A DNA stretch of 44,886 nt from Nonomuraea cypriaca (GCF_015645445.1 NZ_JADOGI010000071.1:1-44886), one strand, 5' to 3'; shown: positions 18,715 through 26,942, counted from the stretch's first letter. Translations and numbers: made by a program. Notes: generated from the letters alone by a model not told the origin.

Positions 18715-19431
18715 TTATCGGCTTTGATTGCAGAAGTTGCGCAATTTCGGCAAATCCAGAAGAATGACCCTTCGATACACCGTCACCGCGAGTCCCTCGT
18801 CGCGCAGCCTCCGCATGGCCTTGTTGACGGCGTCCTCTTTGGCCCCGATGAGTCGTCCCAGCTCGACCTGGGTGAGGGGAACGCCGAGATCGACGCCCTC
18901 CGGGCAGGGAGCGCCGTGGTGCTCGGCCAACTCGACGAGCACATGGGCCAGCCGGATCTCCACGCTGTATCCCGTCATGTCCGCCCTGCGCCGGTTCGCC
19001 CAGTCCAGCCGGTCGGCCATCAGACGGGCGACAGCCTGCCAGGCCGAGGGATACCGGCTCAGGAAGGCGGTGAACTCGGCGCCGGGAATGGCGTGCACCC
19101 GGCAGTCGGAGCACAGCGAGACGGTCGCAGTCCTGGGCAGCTCCCGTAGCGGGGCCATCTCCCCGACCAGGTCGCCGCTGACGCGGATGCCGAGCAGGGC
19201 CTGCTCGCCGTTTTCCAGGTCGGCCGTCACCTTCACCAGCGCGTTGTGCCGGGGCTCCACGGAGCGCAGCAGGAAGACGTGCTTGTCCTTCTTGTCGCCC
19301 TGGCGAATCAGAATGTGCCCCGCCCGGCGGAGCGTCGCCGGACTGAGCGCCATGAACCGATCGCCGAGAACGGGGTCGAGGCCGGCCATGAACGTTCCCG
19401 CGGGCCACGTATATGCGTCGGAGAATGTCAT
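18715..19431 (-). CDS. Crp/Fnr family regulator with a cyclic-nucleotide-binding domain
   Basis: A 238-residue regulator. The phosphate-binding cassette is well kept: GDLVGEMAPLRELPRTATVSL, with G90-E91 and R100-T101, the positions that hold the cyclic phosphate in Crp. A dimer helix follows (YPSAWQAVARLMADRLDWANRRR) and then a Crp-type winged helix (VPLTQVELGRLIGAKEDAVNKAMRRLRDEGLAV). AGGGG lies a few bases before the ATG. It is the first gene of the leftward run towards the small protein, cyclase and NTPase, 175 bases from the next gene. Binding of a cNMP is probable. A TACACT box at 19458-19463 (minus strand) could be its -10. Confidence 0.88.
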   Translation of the reverse strand: MTFSDAYTWPAGTFMAGLDPVLGDRFMALSPATLRRAGHILIRQGDKKDKHVFLLRSVEPRHNALVKVTADLENGEQALLGIRVSGDLVGEMAPLRELPRTATVSLCSDCRVHAIPGAEFTAFLSRYPSAWQAVARLMADRLDWANRRRADMTGYSVEIRLAHVLVELAEHHGAPCPEGVDLGVPLTQVELGRLIGAKEDAVNKAMRRLRDEGLAVTVYRRVILLDLPKLRNFCNQSR

Positions 19432-19584
19432 GGCACCCCTCGCTGGTCGCTTTACGGAGTGTACGACGCTCCCGCGGACCGGGAAGTTCCCATCGATTTC
19501 TCGCCAAGTGAAATGATCTTCTCGGGAAACTCCAGATATTGATCTTTAAAGCCTGACAAAGGACATAAATGGCGCAAAAGGCGA

Positions 19585-20292
19585 TTATGTAGCTTCTGGT
19601 GGCACTCGTACAGGAGTCGCGGTGCGGTGGGGGTGATCGGCGGCGGGGGTGGCGATCAGGACGTAACGCTCGTCCTGGATCGGACGGCCCCACAGCGCCG
19701 GGTCGGTGAGTTGCTCGTGGTGGATCACGTGGGCCAGCGGTTCGAGCGCCTCGGTCAGGCGTGCGGCGGTCACCCCGCCGTACCAGGGCAGCGGCGGCGA
19801 CCCGGGGGCGTAGGGGTCGCCGCCTGCCGAGGTCTGCCAGCGGCCCTCCACCAGCACCAGGCGGCCATCCGGCCGGAGCAGGCCCAGCCAGCGGCGAAGC
19901 GCTTCCCCGGGGTCGGGGAGGGTCCACACGAGATGCCGGACGAGAACGACGTCGAACGGCCCGGTGGGCGGTGGGTCGCCGGCGTCACCCACCATCAGCG
20001 GCACCGTGAAGCCCGCCGCGGTGAGCTTTTCCGTGGCCTGCTCGATCATGCGGGGGGACAGGTCGACGCCGGTGGGCCGGTGGCCTGACCGGGCCAGGAG
20101 CAAGGTCAGGGAGCCGGTGCCGCAGCCCAGGTCGAGGACGTCGGACGGGTGGTCGGGGAGCCACGTCGTCAGCCGTCGCGTCCAGGCGGCGCGGACCCCG
20201 GGATCGAGGAGACCGTGGTCGGCCTCGCTGTCGAAGGTGGCGGCCGAGGCGTCCCAGTAGGCGGAGATGGGGCGGAGATCTGGTGCGGGCAT
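19585..20292 (-). CDS. class I SAM-dependent methyltransferase
   Basis: A 235-residue soluble methyltransferase. Motif I is VLDLGCGTGSLTLLLAR, followed by GVDLSPRMIEQA (acidic ribose-binding Asp), VGDAGDPPPTGPFDVVLVRHLVWTLPDP (motif II region) and LLRPDGRLVLVEG (motif III). It belongs to the Methyltransf_11/25 group, which acts on small molecules. The ATG starting MPAPDLRPISAYWDASAATFD was chosen because homologous proteins begin just before this YWD..A..FD segment; the frame stays open far upstream without protein-like sequence. It stands alone and the substrate is unknown. Confidence 0.87.
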   Translation of the reverse strand: MPAPDLRPISAYWDASAATFDSEADHGLLDPGVRAAWTRRLTTWLPDHPSDVLDLGCGTGSLTLLLARSGHRPTGVDLSPRMIEQATEKLTAAGFTVPLMVGDAGDPPPTGPFDVVLVRHLVWTLPDPGEALRRWLGLLRPDGRLVLVEGRWQTSAGGDPYAPGSPPLPWYGGVTAARLTEALEPLAHVIHHEQLTDPALWGRPIQDERYVLIATPAADHPHRTATPVRVPPEAT

Positions 20293-20465
20293 GGCTGGAT
20301 CGTCGCAGGCGCCCCCGACAATTCCGGTCGCTCCAGGACGCCGACCGGCGTCCGATGGTTCAGGGAGCCGGCGTACCGGGGTCCGATGGTTGCGGGAGTC
20401 CGGTCCGTTCAGGGTGCCGATCGGTGGTTGGTCCGCGGGCTCGGCGGCGCCAGGCGGTCCGGGCT

Positions 20466-20640
20466 CATGCCAAGGGTGTGAGCACCGCGATCCGGTAGCC
20501 GTCGGCGTCCGCGACGAGCTGGTAGCAGTAGCGTTCCCTGGGCCTGGCCGTCGTAGGACCAGGTGACGTCGGCCCACAGGCTGCCCGGGGCCTCCGCCAT
20601 GATGACGACCTCCGGGTCGACCGCGTCGACGCCGTCGTAC
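20466..20640 (-). pseudogene. frameshifted fragment of an unidentified gene
   Basis: Two protein-like segments lie in adjacent minus-strand frames: VVIMAEAPGSLWADVTWSYDGQAQ, then after a one-base slip YCYQLVADADGYRIAVLTPLA with a TGA. Read together they look like the C-terminus of one protein. The upstream part has no credible start and dissolves into repeats. I do not recognise the family. Confidence 0.45.
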
Positions 20641-20656
20641 TGCGCCCAGGAGGCTC

Positions 20657-20703
20657 TTCGGCTGCCAGGAAACCACAGGTTCGGCTGCCAGGAAGCCCAC
20701 AGG
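20657..20703. repeat. tandem 23/24-bp duplication
   Basis: TTCGGCTGCCAGGAA plus ACCACAGG (20657-20679) is followed directly by a near-copy with one extra base and one change (20680-20703). It lies upstream of the frameshifted fragment. Confidence 0.8.
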
Positions 20704-20791
20704 GCGAATCGGTTGATAGGCCGCCAGGCGCGAGATTAGCGTGCATCCCAACACTGAATCTCTTATCTCAGTAAAAGGGGCTGTCACCTCC

Positions 20792-22360
20792 ATGGTCGGA
20801 AATATCAGGAGAAGCGTGGCGGTGATGCTGGCCGTCGTCCTCGCGCTGACCATGACGTCCCAGGCCGGCGCAGGCACGGTCGCCGAGCCCCGGCGGCCGA
20901 ACATCATCTTCTTCCTGGTCGACGACATGTCCGCCGAGCTGCTCTCGTACATGGACACCGTCAGCGGCCTGGCCAGGGACGGCACGACGTTCACCGACTA
21001 CTACGTGTCCAACTCGCTCTGCTGCCCGTCCCGGGCCTCCATGTTCACCGGCCAGTTCCCGCACAACACCGGCGTCCTCACGAACAAGGGCTCCGACCGG
21101 GGCGGTTACGCGGCGTTCGAGCAGCACGAGGCCCGTACGTACGCCGCCTCCCTCGACCAGGCCGGCTACCGCACCGGCTACCTCGGCAAGTACATCAACG
21201 AGTACCCGGTCGGCGCCGGCTACAAGGTCCCGGCCGGGTGGGACGAGTGGCACGTGGCGGCGGGCGGGGGCTACAACGAGTTCAGATACGAGCTCACCCG
21301 CTACATCAAGGAGGAGACGGCGGGGGACAAGCCGCTCGATCCGTCCGACGGTACGTACCTGGTGGACGAGTTGGGGCAGCGCGCGGTCGACTTCATCGAG
21401 CGCTCCCGCGAGCACGCGCCCGGCGAGCCGTTCTTCCTCCAGGTCTCGCCGTTCGCGCCGCATTCCAGGGTCGGGTTCAAGCCGGGCGACAAGGAGCCGC
21501 GCTTCCCGCCCGCGCGGCGTGACCGGCCGAAGAACCAGTTCCCCGCCGGGGAGTTCCCGCACGGCGACTGCGGGGGGCCCGACTGCACCGGCATCGACGT
21601 GAGCGCGCTGCCCGCGTTCGACGAGGACACCGCGGACAAGCCCTCCTGGGTACGCCGCCAGCCGATCGGGCCGAACCTGGTCAAGGACCTCCGCAAGGAC
21701 TTCCGCGACCGGATCCGCATGGTGCAGTCGGTCGACGACATGGTGGAGCGCGTCCTGGCCACCCTGACGGCCGAGGAGCGGCGGACCACGTACGTGGTGT
21801 TCACCAGCGACAACGGCTTCCACCTCGGCCAGCACCGCCTGCTGCGCGGCAAGTCCACCGCCTACGACCACGACGTACGGGTGCCGCTGCTGGTCAGGCG
21901 CCCGGCGGCGGGACGCCCCGGCGACCTCGTGACCGGCGCCATCGCCCAGAACGTGGACCTGTTCGCGACCTTCCTCGACATCGCCGGGGTGGACGGGGCG
22001 ACGCGCGACGGGCGCAGCCTGCTGCCTCTCATCCAGGGCCACAAGGTCAAGGACTGGCGCGACGTGGCGCTGATCGAGCATGTCAAGCCCGACCCGGCCG
22101 CGCCAGGGGAGCCCGATCCCGACGCCGAGGCCGCCCCCGGGCCGCCCAGCTATGCCGCCGTACGCACCGCCGGCGACCTGTACGTCGAGTACGAAGGCGA
22201 CCCCGAGCCCGAGTACTACAACACCGTCACCGACCCCCACCAGGAGACCAACGACCCGGACAACGCCAGGACGGCCGACCTGGGCCGCGTACTCGACGGC
22301 CTGACGAACTGCGGCAAACCGGGCGCCGCCGACTGCTGGACCGCCTCCCACCTGTCCTGA
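20792..22360 (+). CDS. secreted sulfatase (N-acetylglucosamine-6-sulfatase-like)
   Basis: A 522-residue exported hydrolase. I start at the ATG of MVGNIRRSVAVMLAVVLALT, which gives a signal peptide cleaved near QAGAG; GGGG lies about 11 bases upstream, and the frame also opens at 20741. The alkaline-phosphatase-like fold is marked by RPNIIFFLVDDMSAEL (metal Asp pair), the formylglycine motif SLCCPSRASMFTGQ (the second Cys near residue 77 is modified), and FTSDNGFHLGQHRLLRGKSTAYDHDVRVPLL. This resembles arylsulfatase/glucosamine-6-sulfatase enzymes that remove sulfate from glycans outside the cell. Activity requires a formylglycine-generating enzyme encoded elsewhere. Confidence 0.9.
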   Translation: MVGNIRRSVAVMLAVVLALTMTSQAGAGTVAEPRRPNIIFFLVDDMSAELLSYMDTVSGLARDGTTFTDYYVSNSLCCPSRASMFTGQFPHNTGVLTNKGSDRGGYAAFEQHEARTYAASLDQAGYRTGYLGKYINEYPVGAGYKVPAGWDEWHVAAGGGYNEFRYELTRYIKEETAGDKPLDPSDGTYLVDELGQRAVDFIERSREHAPGEPFFLQVSPFAPHSRVGFKPGDKEPRFPPARRDRPKNQFPAGEFPHGDCGGPDCTGIDVSALPAFDEDTADKPSWVRRQPIGPNLVKDLRKDFRDRIRMVQSVDDMVERVLATLTAEERRTTYVVFTSDNGFHLGQHRLLRGKSTAYDHDVRVPLLVRRPAAGRPGDLVTGAIAQNVDLFATFLDIAGVDGATRDGRSLLPLIQGHKVKDWRDVALIEHVKPDPAAPGEPDPDAEAAPGPPSYAAVRTAGDLYVEYEGDPEPEYYNTVTDPHQETNDPDNARTADLGRVLDGLTNCGKPGAADCWTASHLS

Positions 22361-22403
22361 GAAGGGGCATACCAGTTCATAACCTCTCGCGCCGGGACTC
22401 GCC

Positions 22404-23453
22404 ATGCGTCACCATCACGTGGTGAACGCACCCCATGTCCCGGCCGAGCCGAACCCCGTCGCCGATCCCCGCCACGCCGGCACACGCGCGGCTTCGGGGC
22501 GGCGGTTCGTGACCCGCGAGGAACTCGGCGGCCTCGTACGCGAGGCGTTCGGCGCCGGGCGCCGGCTCGTCCAGGTCGAGCGGCTCAGGGGAGGCAGCAA
22601 GAAGGGCGTCTACCGGCTCCTCTTCGACAGCGGCCCGAGTGCGGTGCTCTACGTCTGGACCGAGGACGAGGATTACTGGGGCGGCGGGCGGGCGGACGAG
22701 GAGCCCTTTTCGCACGCGTCCGGGCTGCGGCTCTTCGAGGCCGCCCACGCCCGCCTGACCTCACTCGGCGTACGCGTTCCGCACCTCTATCTCGCCGACG
22801 GCGACCGCAGGCACCATCCGGCCGACATCGCGCTGATCGAGGACGTGCGCGGGGGGACGTTGGAGGCGCGGCCGGCGAAGGAGGCGCTGGACCGGCTGGC
22901 GGACGGCCTGTCGGCGATGGCGCGGTGCCGGTCGCCGGAGCTGGGGAAGGTCGCGCTGGTCGAGAGCGGTCAGGGCATCGCGAAGGCCGGCTCCGGGATC
23001 GTACTGGAGCGGGCGGTGCGGGACCTGGCAGAGGCGGCGGCGCGGGTCGAGCCGATCAGGGCGGAGCGTGCGCGGCTGGAGGACGGCCTTCGCGAACTGG
23101 CCGCCGGCGTGGCGCCGCGTTCCGGCCACGGCCTGGTCCACGGGGAGCTGGGACCCGATCACGTGCTGCTGGACGAGCACGATCAGCCGGTGCTCATCGA
23201 CATCGAAGGCGCGATGTTCTTCGATGTCGAATGGGAGCACGTCTTCCTGCGGATCCGGTTCGGCGACCACTACGAGCGGCTGCGCGTCGACGGGCTGGAC
23301 GAGCGGCGGATGAGGTTCTACGAGCTGGCCCAGCACCTGTCGCTCGTCGCGGGGCCGCTGCGGCTGCTGGAGGGGGACTTTCCCGACCGGGAGTTCATGA
23401 TGGGCATCGTCAGGCATCACACCCGGGAGGCACTCGGCTTTCCGCTGAGATGA
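22404..23453 (+). CDS. aminoglycoside phosphotransferase-like kinase
   Basis: A 349-residue APH-superfamily protein. The N-lobe has a Gly-rich beta hairpin (VERLRGGSKKGVYRLLF) and YVWTEDEDYWGG. The catalytic loop is HGELGPDHVLLDE near residue 247 and the metal loop is LIDIEGAMFFDVEWE. Compared with the textbook HGDxxxxN, the catalytic Asp is Glu and the Asn is His; my memory is that HGELGPDHVL occurs in a subgroup of actinobacterial APH proteins, so this may be a natural variant. It may phosphorylate a small molecule; resistance is only one possibility. It lies 43 bases after the sulfatase gene and may be co-transcribed with it. Confidence 0.82.
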   Translation: MRHHHVVNAPHVPAEPNPVADPRHAGTRAASGRRFVTREELGGLVREAFGAGRRLVQVERLRGGSKKGVYRLLFDSGPSAVLYVWTEDEDYWGGGRADEEPFSHASGLRLFEAAHARLTSLGVRVPHLYLADGDRRHHPADIALIEDVRGGTLEARPAKEALDRLADGLSAMARCRSPELGKVALVESGQGIAKAGSGIVLERAVRDLAEAAARVEPIRAERARLEDGLRELAAGVAPRSGHGLVHGELGPDHVLLDEHDQPVLIDIEGAMFFDVEWEHVFLRIRFGDHYERLRVDGLDERRMRFYELAQHLSLVAGPLRLLEGDFPDREFMMGIVRHHTREALGFPLR

Positions 23454-23497
23454 GGCCCTTGCATCCTCGGCGGAAATCGACAACTCTTAAGAAGGTT

Positions 23498-23512
23498 TCC
23501 TATTAGTTAGGA
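23498..23512. promoter_or_regulatory. inverted repeat overlapping the DUF305 ribosome site
   Basis: TCCTA-TTAGT-TAGGA is a perfect 5-bp inverted repeat whose right arm contains the AGGA of the ribosome site. It could be a small operator or chance. Confidence 0.3.
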
Positions 23513-23521
23513 GCGTGGCCG

Positions 23522-24055
23522 GTGCGTGGACTTTTAGCGGCCATGAGTCTGCTGCTGGCCGCCGCCTGTGGGCCGGCCGCGACCGAGGAGGTCCCGGTGA
23601 ACGCCGAGGACGTGATGTTCGTGCAGATGATGGTGCAGCATCACCGGCAGGGCATCGAGATCGCCAGGGTGGGCACCGCCCGCGCCACGACGTCCGAGCT
23701 CAAGACCCTGACCGCGGCCATCGAGAGTACGCAGCAGAGCGAGGTCGAGATGATGCTGCGCTGGCTGCACTCCTGGGACCAGCCCCTCACCGCCGCCACG
23801 GGCTCGCACGACCACCACGGCGGCCTGCCGGAGACCGACGTCAAGCGGATCCAGGCGCTCAAGAAGTCGGGATCCGTCGAGCGGGACCTGCTCAACGTGC
23901 TGATCGCGCACCAGGACGGCGCCGTGCGGATGGCCGGTACGGAGGTCTCGACCGGCGCCAATCCGGAGGTCCAGGAATGGGCCGCTCAGGTGCAGGCGTC
24001 CCGCAAGGCGCAGATCGGCATCATGATGGACCTCCTCAGCCGCCGGTCTTCGTAA
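23522..24055 (+). CDS. DUF305 lipoprotein
   Basis: A 177-residue lipoprotein with GTG start and TAGGAG about nine bases upstream. The signal peptide is short (VRGLLAAMSLLLAAACGP) with lipobox AAAC. DUF305 is a ferritin-like four-helix family; both His/Met-rich helix motifs are present (FVQMMVQHHRQGIEIARVG and LIAHQDGAVRMAGTEV) plus the middle GSHDHHGGL. The His/Met pattern suggests metal (often copper) binding at the cell surface; this is family knowledge and not shown here. No copper genes are adjacent. Confidence 0.9.
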   Translation: MRGLLAAMSLLLAAACGPAATEEVPVNAEDVMFVQMMVQHHRQGIEIARVGTARATTSELKTLTAAIESTQQSEVEMMLRWLHSWDQPLTAATGSHDHHGGLPETDVKRIQALKKSGSVERDLLNVLIAHQDGAVRMAGTEVSTGANPEVQEWAAQVQASRKAQIGIMMDLLSRRSS

Positions 24056-24109
24056 CCTCACACCTCTCATGACGCGAAAAACACTCTCTTCATAGACGCG
24101 CATGGCATT

Positions 24110-24126
24110 AAGTGATTAGATCACTT
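24110..24126. promoter_or_regulatory. palindromic operator before the gntR gene
   Basis: AAGTGAT-TAG-ATCACTT is a perfect 7-3-7 palindrome ending three bases before the ATG of the GntR gene, placed for autoregulation. A second, closely related copy lies at 38036-38052. GTG 24112-24114, inside the palindrome, is therefore unlikely to be the start codon. Confidence 0.8.
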
Positions 24127-24129
24127 GAT

Positions 24130-24828
24130 ATGTCCGAGGTAACACGGCCCACGCTTTCCGACGCTCTGACCGAGCGCATGCTGGAGCTCATCCGTAAGGG
24201 CGGGCACCGGCCAGGCGACAGGCTGCCCTCGACCAGGGAGCTCTCCCAGCGCTTCGCCGTCACCACCCCGACGCTGCGCGAGGCGCTGCGCAGGCTCGAG
24301 GCCACCGGGGCCATCGAGATGCGGCACGGGTCCGGCATCTACGTCGGAGCCGACATCGAACGACTGGTCCTGCCCAACCCCAACCTGCGTGAGATGCACG
24401 CCGCCCAGCTCCTGGAGCTGCTCGGCGCGCGGATCCTGATCGAGCCGCCGCTGGCCGCGCTGGCCGCCAGGCAGGCGGGCCGCGAGGAGCTCGCGACGCT
24501 CCAGCGGGTGCTCGACGAGGCGGGCAGGCACCTGCGCGGCGAGGACGCCGAGCTGCACGACGCGAACATGACCTTCCACCGGGCGACCGCGCGGCTGGCG
24601 GGCAACAGCGTGCTGCACGAGGTCGTCGACTCGCTGCTCACCGTCCACGGACCCGAGCAGCGGGAGATCCTGCAGATCTTCGACGACCGGCGCCGCGACT
24701 ACGACGAGCACCTGGCGATCCTGGAGGCCATCGAGGCAGGCGACGCGGCGCAGGCCGAGGTGCGCATGCGGGCCCACCTGGTCGACGTGAAGACGGTTAT
24801 AGAGCACAGGTTGCAATCCCCCCGATAG
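24130..24828 (+). CDS. GntR/FadR-subfamily transcriptional regulator
   Basis: A 232-residue repressor-type protein. The N-terminal winged helix is GHRPGDRLPSTRELSQRFAVTTPTLREALRRLEATGAIEMRHGSGIYVG, followed by an all-helical FCD ligand domain. The FCD metal ligands are visible as D and H residues in DANMTFHRATARLAGN and H in MRAHLVDVKTV. Sugar acids are common ligands of such proteins. I chose the ATG at 24130 and not the in-frame GTG 18 bases upstream because the latter lies inside the operator. The binding-protein gene follows after 18 bases, so the regulator heads the catabolic operon and probably controls it and the divergent arm at 38 kb. Confidence 0.92.
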   Translation: MSEVTRPTLSDALTERMLELIRKGGHRPGDRLPSTRELSQRFAVTTPTLREALRRLEATGAIEMRHGSGIYVGADIERLVLPNPNLREMHAAQLLELLGARILIEPPLAALAARQAGREELATLQRVLDEAGRHLRGEDAELHDANMTFHRATARLAGNSVLHEVVDSLLTVHGPEQREILQIFDDRRRDYDEHLAILEAIEAGDAAQAEVRMRAHLVDVKTVIEHRLQSPR

Positions 24829-24846
24829 AACCAAGGAGGCCGGCCC

Positions 24847-26097
24847 ATGTTCCGGTCACGTGTGGCCACGCTCGGCGTGGCGGCGCTCGTCCTGACCGCC
24901 TGCGGTGGCAACGACGCCGCGACACCGCAGAAGAAGACCGAGCTGACCCTGTACAACGACAAGGGCGCGTGGACGAAGTACTTCGACGAGATGGGCGCCC
25001 TGTCCAAGCAGAGCATCGGCCTGGGCATGAAGCCGACCGGTTATACGGACTCGGCTCAGTACCAGGCGTTCATCAAGGCGTCGTTCCGTACGGACGTCAA
25101 GCCCGACCTGTTCACCTGGCAGACCGGGGGGATGCTGGAGGAGATCGTCAAGCAGAAGCAGGTGGCCGAGACCACGGCCGTCTGGCAGGAGGCGATCAAG
25201 GCCGGCGATCTGTCGCAGGACCTGCTGCCCTACTACACGATCGGCGGCAAGCAGTACTGCGTGCCGATGAACGTCGCGTACTGGGGCATGTTCTACAACA
25301 AGAAGACCTTCGACAAGTACGACCTGAAGCCGCCGCAGACGTGGGACGACCTGATCAAGGTCGCGGACACGCTCAAGCAGAACGGCGTGAAGGCCTTCTA
25401 CCACACCAGCGTGCTGTTCTCCTTCGTCTGGTTCGAGCAGCTGATGGCCGGCACCGACCCCGACCTGTACGACCGCCTGGCCACCGGCAAGGCGAAGTAC
25501 ACCGACCCGGGCGTGGTGCAGGTGATGGAGAAGTGGAAGTCGCTCATCGACGCCGGATATTTCATCAATCCGGGTGACAAAACGGATCCGGGCGACGTGC
25601 TGAAGAACGAGAAGGCGGCGATGGTCTCCTTCGGCACCTGGTTCAACACCAGCATGAGCTCCCGGAGCATGAAGCCGGGCACCGACTACGACTTCTTCGT
25701 CATCCCCAACGTCAACCCCGCGCTCCCCAAGACCTCGATGATCTTCGAGAGCGGGCCGCTCTGCTCGCTGGCCGAGTCGGCCGATCCCGACGCCGGGATG
25801 AAGTACCTCAAGTGGTGGACCACCGCTCAGGCCCAGGAGAAGTGGGCGACGACCAGGGGCGACGTGAGCGCCAACCCCAAGGTGACCATCAAGGACGAGG
25901 CACTCGGCGCCGTCACCAAGGACGCGGGCAGCGGTGAGTACCGCCTGGTCAACCGCTACTTCGAGGCCACACCGCCGCCGATCCTGACGGCCGCGCTCGA
26001 CGGGTTCGGCAAGTTCGTCACCGAGCCAGGCACGTACATGGAGGTCCTCGAGACCATCCAGAAGGAGGCCGACGACTACTGGAGCATGCATCAGTGA
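24847..26097 (+). CDS. sugar ABC transporter substrate-binding lipoprotein (family 1)
   Basis: A 416-residue extracellular binding protein with a strong AAGGAGG ribosome site seven bases before the ATG. The lipobox is LVLTACGG. The body has family-1 (carbohydrate) marks: YQAFIKASFRTDVKPDLFTWQTGGMLEE, GKQYCVPMNVAYWGMFYNKKTFDKYDLKPPQTWDDLIKVADTLK, and the aromatic-rich C-terminal half (FVWFEQLMAG, LKWWTTAQAQEKWATT). It captures the sugar or oligosaccharide that feeds the downstream enzymes. The gene overlaps the first permease in a GTGA junction. Confidence 0.93.
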   Translation: MFRSRVATLGVAALVLTACGGNDAATPQKKTELTLYNDKGAWTKYFDEMGALSKQSIGLGMKPTGYTDSAQYQAFIKASFRTDVKPDLFTWQTGGMLEEIVKQKQVAETTAVWQEAIKAGDLSQDLLPYYTIGGKQYCVPMNVAYWGMFYNKKTFDKYDLKPPQTWDDLIKVADTLKQNGVKAFYHTSVLFSFVWFEQLMAGTDPDLYDRLATGKAKYTDPGVVQVMEKWKSLIDAGYFINPGDKTDPGDVLKNEKAAMVSFGTWFNTSMSSRSMKPGTDYDFFVIPNVNPALPKTSMIFESGPLCSLAESADPDAGMKYLKWWTTAQAQEKWATTRGDVSANPKVTIKDEALGAVTKDAGSGEYRLVNRYFEATPPPILTAALDGFGKFVTEPGTYMEVLETIQKEADDYWSMHQ

Positions 26098-26942
26098 CCC
26101 CCTCTCCAATACTGGGCAGGTTCAGGCACGGGTATGTGGCGCCTGCGGCTCTGCTGGTGGCGGGGTTGCTGTACGCGCCGTTCGTGTGGACGGCGTACCT
26201 GAGCCTCACGCGTTACGACGGGCTGGAGCCGCCGGCGTGGATCGGCCTGCAGAACTTCGCCGAGCTGTTCGACGACCCGGCGCTCCTCACCTCGACCCGC
26301 AACACGCTGATCTGGGTGGCCGGCACGATGGTGCTGCCGGTCGGGCTCGGGCTGCTGGTCGCGGTCCTGTCGTACGACATCAGGGGCGGCGCCTGGTACC
26401 GGGTGCCGTTCATGCTGCCGTACGCGCTGAGCGGCGCGGGCCTGGCCATGGTGTGGAGCCCGGTCCTGTCCCACGACGGCATCGCGAACCTGCTGCTCGG
26501 CGTGGACACCGCGTTCCTGCAGGACGCCCCGGCCAACACGTTCGCGATGCTGCTGGTCTGGACGTGGCAGCAACTCGGCGTGAACACGCTGCTGTTCGTG
26601 GTCGGGCTGCAGTCGATCCCGAAGGAGCCGATCGAGGCCGCGCGGCTCGACGGGGCGTCGGGGTGGCGGCTGTTCAGGCACGTCATCTGGCCGCTCATGA
26701 GGCCGCTGACGGCGGTCGTGGTGGGGCTCGCGCTGGTGGCCGGGCTCAAGACGTTCGACATCGTGTGGGTGCTGACGCAGGGCGGCCCCGGACGCAACTC
26801 GGAGACGCTGGCGGTGACGATGTACAAGGAGACGTTCGTGGCCAGCGACTACGGCTACGGCTCCGCGGTCGCGGTGATGCTCACGGTGGTCACGGGGCTG
26901 GCGTCCTACCTGTATCTGCGCAGGCAGGTGACCGCCACATGA
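26094..26942 (+). CDS. sugar ABC transporter permease (MalF/UgpA type)
   Basis: A 282-residue membrane permease. GTG start overlapping the upstream TGA. The first helix (APAALLVAGLLYAPFVWTAYLSLTRYD) is followed by WIGLQNFAELFDDP, the UgpA/MsmF-type signature, and the EAA loop EPIEAARLDGASGWRLFRHVIWPLMRP, which docks the ATPase. No ATPase gene is present in this cluster; as in many actinobacterial sugar importers, a shared MsiK-type ATPase encoded elsewhere probably serves it. Confidence 0.94.
   Translation: MTPSPILGRFRHGYVAPAALLVAGLLYAPFVWTAYLSLTRYDGLEPPAWIGLQNFAELFDDPALLTSTRNTLIWVAGTMVLPVGLGLLVAVLSYDIRGGAWYRVPFMLPYALSGAGLAMVWSPVLSHDGIANLLLGVDTAFLQDAPANTFAMLLVWTWQQLGVNTLLFVVGLQSIPKEPIEAARLDGASGWRLFRHVIWPLMRPLTAVVVGLALVAGLKTFDIVWVLTQGGPGRNSETLAVTMYKETFVASDYGYGSAVAVMLTVVTGLASYLYLRRQVTAT

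Larger units (their letters stand above)
20293..20791. other. gene-poor 500-base region
   Basis: Between the methyltransferase start and the sulfatase start there is only the frameshifted fragment at 20466-20640, a tandem repeat at 20657-20703, and two copies of GTCCGATGGTT (near 20348 and 20380). It must also carry the upstream regions of both flanking genes. No intact gene is visible. Confidence 0.6.

Noticed and set aside
12389..19431. A known CBASS or Pycsar locus
   Set aside because: There is no CD-NTase-fold protein and no PycTM/PycTIR-type effector; the cyclase-like protein has an altered motif and is tied to an NTPase by a shared terminal motif.
24112..24129. GTG start for the GntR gene
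   Set aside because: The codon lies inside the 7-3-7 palindrome; the ATG just after it is the better start.
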